Below are positions 25,970 to 33,994 of a stretch of DNA of 64,000 bases, piece by piece (within the stretch, counting starts at the first letter, position 1; every line of letters begins with the position of its first letter). Position numbers and translations under genes: made by a program. Source of the DNA: JAGPUQ01 sp963708735 (GTDB lineage Bacteria; Pseudomonadota; Gammaproteobacteria; Pseudomonadales; Porticoccaceae). Location: NCBI GenBank assembly GCA_963708735.1, contig CAVPTW010000035.1:1-64000 (forward strand), read 5' to 3'. Under the pieces are notes generated by a model, which saw only the letters and a program-made list of their open reading frames with translations, made no database searches and had not been told where the DNA came from.

Positions 25970-26751
25970 GAGCTTGTGCTCATGACCGTGTTACCGCGTC
26001 GTCGCAAGATCTCGTCCGCCAGCCCCAGATAGGCGACGGCGCCGCGCGAATAGCGGTCGTATTGCAGCACCGGCTTGCCATGGCTCGGCGCTTCGGCCAA
26101 ACGCACATTGCGGGGAATCACGGTTTGGTACACCCGGTCGCCGAAATAGTGGTGCAACTGATCCGATACCTCGTTGGTGAGGCTATTGCGGGCATCGTAC
26201 ATGGTGCGCAGTATGCCCTCTACCCGGAGTCTGGGGTTTGCCGCCCGACTTACCCGGGCAATGGTATCCACCAGCGCCGTCAAGCCCTCGAGGGCGTAGT
26301 ACTCACACTGCATCGGGATGATGACGCTGTCCGCTGCCACCAGGGCGTTAACCGTGAGCATGTTGAGCGACGGTGGGCAATCAATGATGATGAAATCGTA
26401 GGCGTCCGCGGTGCGCAACAACAATTGCAATTGGCGCTCGCGTCCACTGATGTTCAACAGCTCGACTTCCGCGGCGGTCAAATCGCCATTGGCCGGCAGC
26501 AGGTCGTAACCCGCATCCGGGCAGGGCGTCAGTATTCGATGCAGATCGGCCTTACCGGTAACGCCCTCATAGACCGAGCATTCGAGCGTGGTTTTGTCGA
26601 CACCACTGCCCATGGTGGCATTGCCCTGGGGGTCGAAATCCACCAGCAGAACCCGTTGCCGCAGCCGCCCCAGTGCCGCCGCCAGATTCACGCTGGTGGT
26701 CGTCTTGCCGACGCCGCCTTTTTGATTGGCTATCGCGTAAATGTGGGTCAA
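25966..26751 (-). CDS. parA: Chromosome partitioning ATPase ParA (Soj)
   Basis: The protein has 261 residues. The deviant Walker A is KGGVGKTT near residue 11 (ANQKGGVGKTTTSVNLAAAL), and Walker B-type IIIDCPPSLNML is near 122. It binds DNA nonspecifically as an ATP dimer and moves ParB-parS complexes. The likely start is a TTG at 26751, one base after the rsmG stop, with no ribosome binding site, so its translation probably depends on rsmG. Confidence 0.95.
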   Translation of the reverse strand: MTHIYAIANQKGGVGKTTTSVNLAAALGRLRQRVLLVDFDPQGNATMGSGVDKTTLECSVYEGVTGKADLHRILTPCPDAGYDLLPANGDLTAAEVELLNISGRERQLQLLLRTADAYDFIIIDCPPSLNMLTVNALVAADSVIIPMQCEYYALEGLTALVDTIARVSRAANPRLRVEGILRTMYDARNSLTNEVSDQLHHYFGDRVYQTVIPRNVRLAEAPSHGKPVLQYDRYSRGAVAYLGLADEILRRRGNTVMSTSS

Positions 26752-26752
26752 G

Positions 26753-27403
26753 TCAGGAGTTGTCCGTATGCGCCATGAGTTCTACCAGGTGGCGATCCGC
26801 GTCCGTGCCGGGAATCGCCAGTGACCGCAACGCGCGGACCCTATAGGTTTTTGGCAATGCACACAACTCGGCGTCCGGTCGCGCCCCTTTGAACGCGTAA
26901 ATGGTGCCTTCCGGAACCAACAGGCGGCCCGCTGCGTTCACCAGATCCGCCAAGGAGGAAAAGGCCCGGCTCAGAATGCCGTCGTATCCATCCCTGATTT
27001 GCACATCCTGAACCCGCGCCTGAATGACCTCGACATTGGTGAGCCCGAGTTCGATTTTCGCCTGCACCAGAAATCGAGTCTTGCGCCCGTTGCTGTCGAG
27101 CAGGGTGAATCGGCGCTCGGGAAACCAGATCGCGAGGGGAATTCCGGGAAGTCCGGCGCCGCTCCCCACGTCCAGAAAGCGACCGCCCCGCAGGTACGGC
27201 GCTACCGCCAGACTGTCGATCAGGTGGCGATCGATCATGGTTTCGGAATCCCGCACCGCGGTAAGGTTGTACACCCGATTCCAGCGGCGCATCAGCGCCA
27301 CATAGTCCAGCAGCTTTTGCTCGCGAACCGGACATGTTTCGAGACCTAACGCCGACAGCCCGGCAGACAGCAATCCACCCAAATCTGCGGGATCAGTTCT
27401 CAC
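26753..27403 (-). CDS. rsmG: 16S rRNA (guanine-527-N7)-methyltransferase
   Basis: The protein has 216 residues. The AdoMet motif FLDVGSGAGLPGIPLAI and the LDSNGRKTRFL segment are characteristic of RsmG (GidB), which methylates G527 of 16S rRNA near the decoding centre. It starts with GTG one base after mnmG, the usual mnmG-rsmG-parAB order. Confidence 0.95.
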   Translation of the reverse strand: MRTDPADLGGLLSAGLSALGLETCPVREQKLLDYVALMRRWNRVYNLTAVRDSETMIDRHLIDSLAVAPYLRGGRFLDVGSGAGLPGIPLAIWFPERRFTLLDSNGRKTRFLVQAKIELGLTNVEVIQARVQDVQIRDGYDGILSRAFSSLADLVNAAGRLLVPEGTIYAFKGARPDAELCALPKTYRVRALRSLAIPGTDADRHLVELMAHTDNS

Positions 27404-27404
27404 A

Positions 27405-29288
27405 TCAGGCCGTGCGTTCGCGCTCGAGCATGCGCTTTTTCAGGTGAATCAGCAGCAGGGAAACGGCGGCCGGGGTAACGCCCGGGATACGCGCTGCCCT
27501 CCCCAGGGTTTCGGGACAGGCCGCGCGGAGTTTTTGCCGCACTTCGTTGGACAGTCCGGTGACCGTCCCATAGTCGAAATCGGTCGGGATCGCGGTGCCT
27601 TCCTGGCGCTGCATACGCTCAATCTCATCACGCTGCCGCGCGATGTACCCCTCGTATTTGACTTCCACCTCGACTTGCAGGCCGATGGCGGCGTCGGCAC
27701 CGCCGCAGTCGATCGCGGCCAATGCGGTGTAATCGAGCTCCGGGCGCCGCAACAGATCGAGCAGACTGACATCTCTGGTCAGTGGCTTCTCGAGTCGCGG
27801 CGCCAACGCGTCGGCTTCGGAGGACCCGGGGCGCACCCAGATGCCGGCGAGCCGCTGCTGTTCGCGTTCGATGGCCTCGCGCCGCGCGGAAAAAACCGCC
27901 CAGCGCGCGTCATCCACCAGGCCCAGCTCACGACCGACTTCGGTGAGCCGCAGGTCGGCATTGTCCTCCCGCAGCAGCAGACGGTACTCCGCGCGGCTGG
28001 TGAACATCCGGTAAGGCTCGCGCGTGCCATGGGTAATGAGATCGTCCACCATCACGCCGATGTAGGCCTGATCGCGCCTCGGTGTCCAGGAATCTCGCCC
28101 CTGTACCTGACGCGCGGCGTTGATGCCCGCCAGCAATCCCTGGGCAGCAGCCTCCTCGTAACCCGTGGTACCGTTGATCTGACCGGCAAAAAACAGACCC
28201 TGGAGTTCCCTGGTCTCCAAGGTTGGACGCAGGTGTCTGGGTTCAAAGAAATCGTATTCGATGGCATATCCCGGGCGCGTGATGTGAGCCTGCTCGAAGC
28301 CCTTGATCGACCGCACCAGTTCAAGTTGAACATCAAACGGCAGGCTGGTGGAAATACCATTCGGATAAACCTCATGGGTATCCAGGCCTTCGGGTTCGAT
28401 GAAAATCTGATGGCTGCTCTTGTCGGCAAAGCGAACTACCTTGTCTTCGATCGACGGGCAATACCGGGGGCCGATACCCTCGATCACGCCCGCATACATG
28501 GGCGAGCGATCGAGGCCGCCACGGATGATGTCGTGGGTGCCGGCATTGGTGTGAGTAACCCAGCAGCACACCTGACGCGGGTGCTCCGCGACCGAACCCA
28601 GATAGGACATCACCGGCTCGGGCTGGTCGCCCCATTGCTCGGCAAGTCCCTGGAGATTGATGGAGCGAGCGTCGATGCGTGGTGGTGTGCCCGTCTTCAG
28701 GCGATCCACCTGGAACGGCAGTTCGCGCAGGCGATCCGCCAAGCGCAGCGACGGGGGGTCGCCTGCGCGACCCCCCGCATGATTCTGCATGCCGACGTGG
28801 ATCCGTCCACCCAGGAAAGTCCCAGCCGCCAGCACCACGGTACATGCCCGGAACTCGATACCGGTCGCCGTCACCACCCCGACAACCCGCTCTCCCTCCA
28901 CCACCAAGTCATCCACCGCCTGCTGAAATAGGCTGAGATTGGGTTGATTTTCCAGGACATTGCGGATGGCGGCTTTGTAGAGGATCCGGTCGGCTTGCGC
29001 CCGGGTGGCCCGCACGGCCGGACCTTTGCGCGCATTGAGGGTTCGGAACTGGATGCCGCTGGCATCGGTGGCACGCGCCATGGCGCCACCCAGCGCATCA
29101 ATCTCTCGGACCAAGTGACTTTTGCCGATGCCCCCGATAGCCGGATTGCAGGACATCTGGCCCAGGGTCTCAACATTGTGGGTAATCAATAGGGTAGCGC
29201 AGCCCATCCGCGCGGCGGCGAGGCAGGCTTCGGTGCCTGCATGTCCGCCGCCGATAACGATGACATCAAAACCTGTCGGGAAGCGCAT
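27405..29288 (-). CDS. mnmG: tRNA U34 carboxymethylaminomethyl-modifying enzyme MnmG
   Basis: The protein has 627 residues. The FAD-binding motif is VIGGGHAGTEACLAAARMG at the N-terminus; GTFLGGRIHVG, CPSIEDKVVRF and ATRAQADRILYKAAI are conserved GidA blocks. With MnmE it installs the cmnm5 group at the wobble uridine of several tRNAs. Its partner gene mnmE lies 3 kb away but on the opposite strand, an arrangement that differs from E. coli and Pseudomonas. It heads the mnmG-rsmG-parA-parB transcript. Confidence 0.97.
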   Translation of the reverse strand: MRFPTGFDVIVIGGGHAGTEACLAAARMGCATLLITHNVETLGQMSCNPAIGGIGKSHLVREIDALGGAMARATDASGIQFRTLNARKGPAVRATRAQADRILYKAAIRNVLENQPNLSLFQQAVDDLVVEGERVVGVVTATGIEFRACTVVLAAGTFLGGRIHVGMQNHAGGRAGDPPSLRLADRLRELPFQVDRLKTGTPPRIDARSINLQGLAEQWGDQPEPVMSYLGSVAEHPRQVCCWVTHTNAGTHDIIRGGLDRSPMYAGVIEGIGPRYCPSIEDKVVRFADKSSHQIFIEPEGLDTHEVYPNGISTSLPFDVQLELVRSIKGFEQAHITRPGYAIEYDFFEPRHLRPTLETRELQGLFFAGQINGTTGYEEAAAQGLLAGINAARQVQGRDSWTPRRDQAYIGVMVDDLITHGTREPYRMFTSRAEYRLLLREDNADLRLTEVGRELGLVDDARWAVFSARREAIEREQQRLAGIWVRPGSSEADALAPRLEKPLTRDVSLLDLLRRPELDYTALAAIDCGGADAAIGLQVEVEVKYEGYIARQRDEIERMQRQEGTAIPTDFDYGTVTGLSNEVRQKLRAACPETLGRAARIPGVTPAAVSLLLIHLKKRMLERERTA

Positions 29289-29317
29289 GGCCGCTGATAA
29301 TTCGGGATAGACCGCTG

Positions 29318-29323
29318 ATTATA
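29318..29323 (-). promoter_or_regulatory. Candidate -10 element for mnmG
   Basis: A perfect TATAAT on the minus strand lies 29 bases before the mnmG ATG. No clear -35 element is seen at the expected distance, so this is only a candidate promoter. Confidence 0.4.
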
Positions 29324-29716
29324 AAGCCAGTCCTGCGGCTGGCGTTACGAGAATGCGCCATACCTTTCGCTTGTTCGTAAAGTATTAGTCTTCTTTTAAG
29401 AAGGGATAGTTAAATAGTTCTTGTAGTTATTACACGGCACGTAAACCCCGCATAACGATTTTATCGTATTGATAATAAAAGAAATTATAAGAATTTAACC
29501 CCTGTATCAAACAGCATATGCGGGGCCAACAAGTTGGGAGTCGATTGTTAACAAGTGAGGGACTTTCCTGCCGTCGAATCCGGCTGTGCGTGGTTCGGGA
29601 AGTTGAGCACAGGTTACCCCCAACTTCCCGTGGCCAAATCAGGGTCTTTCATACCCACACGGATCCGCTGGCCGCAACGCATTTAAACGAGCGGGGGTAG
29701 GCGGTAAGTCATAGCA
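29324..29716. other. AT-rich divergent intergenic region (origin candidate 1)
   Basis: About 390 gene-free bases separate leftward mnmG from rightward rpmH. Bases 29380-29515 are markedly AT-rich. They contain ACGATTTTATCGT, a palindrome, and further on lies a 10-bp inverted repeat at 29596-29630. Gene direction diverges here, as around many origins. No consensus DnaA box was found on either strand, which speaks against it being the DnaA-binding part of oriC. Confidence 0.45.
29596..29630. repeat. Perfect 10-bp inverted repeat upstream of rpmH
   Basis: CGGGAAGTTG and CAACTTCCCG flank a 15-base spacer about 90 bases ahead of the rpmH promoter. It has no T-run and ends no gene, so it is more likely a protein-binding dyad or structural element than a terminator. 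Confidence 0.6.
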
Positions 29717-29745
29717 TTGAACCTGGGGGCCGATTTCTTTAGAAT
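29717..29745 (+). promoter_or_regulatory. Promoter of the rpmH operon
   Basis: TTGAAC at 29717-29722 and TAGAAT at 29740-29745 are spaced by 17 bases, a good sigma-70 promoter. It lies 59 bases ahead of the rpmH ATG and should drive rpmH-rnpA-yidD-yidC-mnmE. Confidence 0.65.
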
Positions 29746-29804
29746 CCACGCCCCGCCGTGAAGCACATCGAGTCGCTGCGGCCGCGACCGGAGCCAGAAG
29801 GACT

Positions 29805-29939
29805 ATGAAGCGTACTTTCCAACCCAGCAACATCAAGCGCAAACGGACCCATGGGTTCAGGGCCCGCATGGCCACAGCCAAAGGTAGGCTGGTGCTGAAG
29901 CGTCGGCGAGCCAAAGGGCGTAAGCGCCTGACGGCCTGA
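29805..29939 (+). CDS. rpmH: 50S ribosomal protein L34
   Basis: The protein has 44 residues and is the standard L34: MKRTFQPSNIKRKRTHGFRA, then a basic C-terminus with RRRAKGRKRL. It binds 23S rRNA in the large subunit. GAAGGA lies just before the ATG. Its stop is followed at once by the rnpA start. Confidence 0.97.
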   Translation: MKRTFQPSNIKRKRTHGFRARMATAKGRLVLKRRRAKGRKRLTA

Positions 29940-29940
29940 G

Positions 29941-30348
29941 TTGCCCGTGATCGTCGGCATCGCGCCCACCGCATCGTTTACCCGGGCGCGACGACTGCTG
30001 ACGGCGGCTGATTTCCAGGCCGTTTTCTCCGGGACCGAAAAACGCATCTCTCGCCGCTACTATCTGGTACTTTTACGACGCAATCAGGGCGTTGGTCCCC
30101 GCTTGGGGATGGTGGTCGCGCGCAAGAATATCCGTCTTGCCACCCGGCGTAACCGGGTCAAGCGGGTGGTTCGCGAAACTTTCCGCCAACATCTGCATCT
30201 CCTCGGCGCCGTGGATATCCTGTTTTTGCCTCGGCGAGGGATAGACGAGCTGGCACCAGGTCGGCAAACTCGCCTGCTTTGTGAGGCTTGGCGGGAACTG
30301 GCTGCCGCGCTCAAAGGAGACGTTCCACCGTGTCCACCCGTGTCCTGA
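29941..30348 (+). CDS. rnpA: Ribonuclease P protein component
   Basis: The protein has up to 135 residues. The RNR signature is present (ATRRNRVKRVVRETFR), as is FTRARRLLTAADFQAVF at the start of the fold. It is the protein partner of the RNase P RNA in 5' tRNA processing. The start is uncertain: a TTG at 29941 and a GTG at 29947 both lie directly after the rpmH stop with no ribosome binding site. Its end overlaps yidD. Confidence 0.93.
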   Translation: MPVIVGIAPTASFTRARRLLTAADFQAVFSGTEKRISRRYYLVLLRRNQGVGPRLGMVVARKNIRLATRRNRVKRVVRETFRQHLHLLGAVDILFLPRRGIDELAPGRQTRLLCEAWRELAAALKGDVPPCPPVS

Positions 30349-30572
30349 TTACGCTCATTCGTTGCTATCAATGGCTGCTCAGCCCGGTGCTTGGGGCCAA
30401 CTGCCGATTTCATCCAACCTGCTCCGTCTATGCGATGGAAGCACTGCAGCTGTACGGCGTGCGCCGCGGACTCTGGCTGGGTGTGTGCCGGATAGGAAAA
30501 TGTCATCCGTGGCACCCGGGCGGTTACGATCCAGTGCGCCACCCGACCTGTACCGCTGATTTGGAGCCCTGA
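30330..30572 (+). CDS. yidD: Membrane protein insertion efficiency factor YidD
   Basis: The protein has 80 residues from the GTG at 30330, preceded by AAAGGAGA. It has the family core: IRCYQWLLSPVLGANCRFHP, then PTCSVYAMEAL and CHPWHPGGYDPV. An N-terminal amphipathic helix puts it at the inner membrane, where it aids YidC. It overlaps rnpA by 19 bases and ends two bases before yidC. Confidence 0.93.
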   Translation: MSTRVLITLIRCYQWLLSPVLGANCRFHPTCSVYAMEALQLYGVRRGLWLGVCRIGKCHPWHPGGYDPVRHPTCTADLEP

Positions 30573-30574
30573 CC

Positions 30575-32224
30575 GTGGATTGGCAACGTAATGTGTTGTT
30601 GGCGGCCATTTTTGCCGTATTTGCCGTGTTATTCGTGCGCTGGAACGAATTCAGTGAAGCGCGGCTGCCCAAACAGATCACGGCGACGAATGATGCGGTC
30701 TATGTACCCGAGAGTCCCGCTCCAGCGGTAGCCGCGGTGCCGTCGGCGACCGATGTCGGTGGCACGGTGGTGAAGAACCCAACGAAAGCCGATTCCAGCG
30801 AACGGCTGATTCGTGTGAAGACCGATGTCCTCGATCTGGTGATAGACACCCGGGGTGGAGATATCGTGCGCGCGACACTGCCGAAATACCCGGCGGAATT
30901 GAGCAAGGACTCCCCCCCGTTTTTGATGCTGAATCGTACCCGGGACCAGATTTATGTCGCGCAAAGCGGACTCATTGGCCCCAGTGGAACGGATCGCGCC
31001 GAGGAGCGGCCCCAGTTTGTGGCGGAGCGTGTGGATTACACGCTCAATGGGGCGGCTGAGCTGCACGTTCCACTTTCTTATCACCAAGGCGAGGTATTGA
31101 TTACCAAAGAGTTTGTGTTGCGGCAGGGTAGCTACCTGATCGATGTTGTCTATCACGTCGACAATCGCGGCACTTCGCCGTGGACTGGACGCATGTTTGG
31201 TCAGATCCAGCGTGACAGCCACAATCCGGCTCCCGCCAGCAACGCGTTTGGAATGAAGTCCTATCTTGGTGCCGCGTTATCCACCCAAGAGGAAAATTAT
31301 CGGAAAGTAAAGTTTGATGATTTGAACAAAAAGCCGTTTGAAACCGAACGTACGGGTGGTTGGATCGCTATGGTCCAGCATTATTTCGTGAGTGCGTGGA
31401 TTCCCGAGCAGACCGCTAGCAATCACTTCAAGTTGCGCCGACTGGGTGAAAACGATCTCTACGCGCTGGGCTTTATCGGTCCCGAACGCAGCGTTGAACC
31501 AGGCAAAAGCGAGCGCTTCAGCGCTGGGTTTTATGTCGGCCCCAAGGATCAGGCCCATCTTGGAGAAATTGCGCCCCATTTGGAACTGACGATCGACTAT
31601 GGTTGGCTCTGGTGGATAGCGAAACCCGTGTTTGCCGGACTCCAGTTACTGCATGGCTGGTTCGGCAACTGGGGTTGGGCGATTATCGCCATTACCGTGT
31701 TGCTGAAACTGGCGTTTTTCCCGCTGTCGGCGGCCAGTTACCGTTCGATGGCACGGATGCGCAAGCTGCAGCCCGAAATGCAGAGTTTGCGCGAGCGCTA
31801 CGGCGCCGATCGGCAGCAGTTGTCTCAGGAAGTGATGGCGTTGTACAAGCGCGAAAAGGTGAATCCCATGGGTGGTTGCCTGCCCATGTTGATACAGATG
31901 CCGGTGTTTATTGCGCTTTACTGGGTGCTGAGCGAAAGCATCGAGCTGCGGCATGCCCCGTGGATTCTCTGGATCACGGATCTGTCGGTGCGGGATCCGC
32001 TGTATGTGCTGCCGGTCCTCAACGGCATCAGCATGTTTGTTTTGCAAACCTTGCAGCCGGCACCACCGGATCCGACCCAGGCCAAGGTCATGAAAGTGAT
32101 GCCATTAATGTTTTCGTTTTTCTTTGTCTTTTTCCCTGCCGGGTTGGTGCTCTACTGGACCGTCAACAGCGTGTTGTCCATCGCCCAGCAATGGGTGATT
32201 ACACGGCGGATCATTGCTGAGTGA
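30575..32224 (+). CDS. yidC: Membrane protein insertase YidC
   Basis: The protein has 549 residues. It has the layout of a Gram-negative YidC: an N-terminal membrane helix, a large periplasmic beta domain (about 60-335), then five core helices (WWIAKPVFAGLQLLHGWFGN, MGGCLPMLIQMPVFIALYWV, LMFSFFFVFFPAGLVLYWTV). It inserts membrane proteins, including the Fo subunits encoded at 23-24 kb. The GTG start has GGAG eight bases upstream, and its end nearly touches mnmE. Confidence 0.97.
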   Translation: MDWQRNVLLAAIFAVFAVLFVRWNEFSEARLPKQITATNDAVYVPESPAPAVAAVPSATDVGGTVVKNPTKADSSERLIRVKTDVLDLVIDTRGGDIVRATLPKYPAELSKDSPPFLMLNRTRDQIYVAQSGLIGPSGTDRAEERPQFVAERVDYTLNGAAELHVPLSYHQGEVLITKEFVLRQGSYLIDVVYHVDNRGTSPWTGRMFGQIQRDSHNPAPASNAFGMKSYLGAALSTQEENYRKVKFDDLNKKPFETERTGGWIAMVQHYFVSAWIPEQTASNHFKLRRLGENDLYALGFIGPERSVEPGKSERFSAGFYVGPKDQAHLGEIAPHLELTIDYGWLWWIAKPVFAGLQLLHGWFGNWGWAIIAITVLLKLAFFPLSAASYRSMARMRKLQPEMQSLRERYGADRQQLSQEVMALYKREKVNPMGGCLPMLIQMPVFIALYWVLSESIELRHAPWILWITDLSVRDPLYVLPVLNGISMFVLQTLQPAPPDPTQAKVMKVMPLMFSFFFVFFPAGLVLYWTVNSVLSIAQQWVITRRIIAE

Positions 32225-32228
32225 AGTG

Positions 32229-33605
32229 ATGCCGAACTCGCTGGGGACCGACGCTGACGCCATCGTCGCGGTAGCGACAGCGCCCGGTCGCGGCGGAGTG
32301 GGCGTGGTCAGGATTTCTGGCGCATCCCTCGATTCCTTGCTACCAGCCCTGTGTGATCGCCCGGTAGAGCCTCGCCGGGTGGTGCACTGCCGATTTCTGG
32401 ATCAGGATGGCAGCGCCATCGATGAAGGCATCGCCCTTTATTTCCGCGCGCCCGCGTCGTTTACTGGCGAAGATGTTATCGAGCTCCAGGGCCACGGTGG
32501 CCCTGTGGTCATGGACATGCTCGTGCGCCAGGTGCTGGCGCTGGGGGCGAGGCTTGCCCGGCCAGGGGAATTCAGCGAGCGGGCTTTTCTCAACGGCAAG
32601 CTTGATCTCGTGCAAGCCGAGGCGGTCGCGGACCTGATTGCCGCGGACTCGGAAGCGGCCGCGCGCGGCGCCATGCGTTCGCTTCAGGGAGAGTTTTCGA
32701 AACACATTCAGACGCTCACGGACGCACTGGTCAGTCTGCGGGTCGGGGTGGAAGCCGCCCTGGATTTTCCGGACGAAGAGATCGGTGAAACAGAGGACAT
32801 CGGTCCTCTGAGCGCCCGGATCGATGCATTGCTCAAGGCATTTGAGTCCTTGCACGCTTCGGTGCGGCAGGGTGTCGTCCTGCGCGATGGCATCCGCGTT
32901 GCCATCGCCGGGCCGCCTAACGCGGGGAAGTCGCGATTGCTCAATGCGCTGTCCGGTCGGGATACGGCCATCGTCACCGAGATACCAGGGACTACCCGGG
33001 ATGTGCTGCAGGAAACCATCCATTTGGAGGGTATTCCCGTGCATATCGTCGACACAGCCGGTCTGCGTGACAGTGATGATCGTATCGAAGCCGAAGGTAT
33101 TCGTCGTGCGCGGGCGGAAATCGAGCGTGCTGATTGTGTGTTACTCGTGATCGATTCCGAGCGGGAGGAGGAAGTCGCAGGAGCCGACCATCTCATAACA
33201 GAGGAGTTTGTCACCTGTGCGCAAAGCGGGCGCCTGACCCTGGTATTCAATAAAGCGGATTTGTCCGGTCTTACTGTTGGCCGGGTCGAGGGTCCCGTGC
33301 CGAAGTTGGTGGTATCGGCAGCCACGGGCGCCGGACTGGATGCCTTGCGGGCGCACCTGATAAGTCGTGCGAAGGGCGATAATGTGTCGACAGCGGAGTT
33401 TATGGGACGGCGGCGGCATTTGGCTGCCTTGGCCGCGGCTGAAGATCATGTCAAGCGGGCGCGATCGAACGTGCAGGGGCGAGGACTGGAGCTGTTCGCC
33501 GAAGAATTGCGGCAGGCGCAGCGGGAATTAGGCGCCATTTCGGGAGTTTTCACCACAGAAGATTTGCTGGGGGAAATTTTTGGCGCATTTTGCATCGGGA
33601 AATAG
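32229..33605 (+). CDS. mnmE: tRNA modification GTPase MnmE
   Basis: The protein has 458 residues from the ATG at 32229. The N-terminal domain binds formyl-THF (ATAPGRGGVGVVRISG). The embedded G domain has GPPNAGKS, the DTAGLRDSDD switch and NKAD. The C-terminus is FCIGK with the conserved cysteine. It works with MnmG at tRNA wobble uridines. It is the last gene of the rpmH operon. Confidence 0.97.
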   Translation: MPNSLGTDADAIVAVATAPGRGGVGVVRISGASLDSLLPALCDRPVEPRRVVHCRFLDQDGSAIDEGIALYFRAPASFTGEDVIELQGHGGPVVMDMLVRQVLALGARLARPGEFSERAFLNGKLDLVQAEAVADLIAADSEAAARGAMRSLQGEFSKHIQTLTDALVSLRVGVEAALDFPDEEIGETEDIGPLSARIDALLKAFESLHASVRQGVVLRDGIRVAIAGPPNAGKSRLLNALSGRDTAIVTEIPGTTRDVLQETIHLEGIPVHIVDTAGLRDSDDRIEAEGIRRARAEIERADCVLLVIDSEREEEVAGADHLITEEFVTCAQSGRLTLVFNKADLSGLTVGRVEGPVPKLVVSAATGAGLDALRAHLISRAKGDNVSTAEFMGRRRHLAALAAAEDHVKRARSNVQGRGLELFAEELRQAQRELGAISGVFTTEDLLGEIFGAFCIGK

Positions 33606-33777
33606 GTGAGGCCATTAGCCGATTCATGGCTGAAGACTAAAGCGCACCCGATGTCCAGCAGCGAAAACCTTGAAAGAAACATTGGTACGCAGACGAAATG
33701 AAGGCGGGATCGGCGTTAGCAGTCACACGCGGGAAACCGACAGGAAAGTCACTGGCTATTGCTAGCTTACTAACAGG

Positions 33778-33786
33778 TTATCCACA
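33778..33786 (+). promoter_or_regulatory. DnaA box, consensus
   Basis: TTATCCACA, an exact match to the high-affinity DnaA box, lies in the gene-free stretch before dnaA. Confidence 0.8.
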
Positions 33787-33824
33787 GAAATGGTTAATAA
33801 ACGTCCGCTCTTCATCCCGCGGCC

Positions 33825-33833
33825 TGTGGATGA
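33825..33833 (-). promoter_or_regulatory. DnaA box, one mismatch
   Basis: TCATCCACA on the minus strand differs from the consensus at one position. Confidence 0.5.
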
Positions 33834-33911
33834 TCGCCGCGCCGGAATATTTTTAACTGGTTGAAAAATAAATAAAAATAATTTGAGCAGGTATTTTTCT
33901 TTTTCGGGCTA

Positions 33912-33920
33912 TGTGGATAA
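33912..33920 (-). promoter_or_regulatory. DnaA box, consensus
   Basis: TTATCCACA on the minus strand lies directly after the AT-rich block and 75 bases before the dnaA start, where it could serve both the origin and dnaA autoregulation. Confidence 0.8.
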
Positions 33921-33994
33921 GTGATTTTTGAGCAGCTACACTAGCGCCACAGTTAGCCAAGACAAAAAGCAGCACGCGCAGGGGAGCACTGATT

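Larger units (their letters stand above)
33606..33994. other. oriC: Intergenic region upstream of dnaA with DnaA boxes (probable oriC)
   Basis: This 389-base gene-free stretch contains two consensus 9-mers (33778 plus, 33912 minus) and one near-consensus DnaA box (33825 minus). Between the last two lies a very AT-rich block (about 33845-33905, for example GAAAAATAAATAAAAATAAT) suitable as an unwinding element. It also supplies the dnaA promoter. With parS and parAB nearby, I take it as the origin or its DnaA-binding half. Three boxes are fewer than usual, and weak boxes may have escaped reading by eye. Confidence 0.65.
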
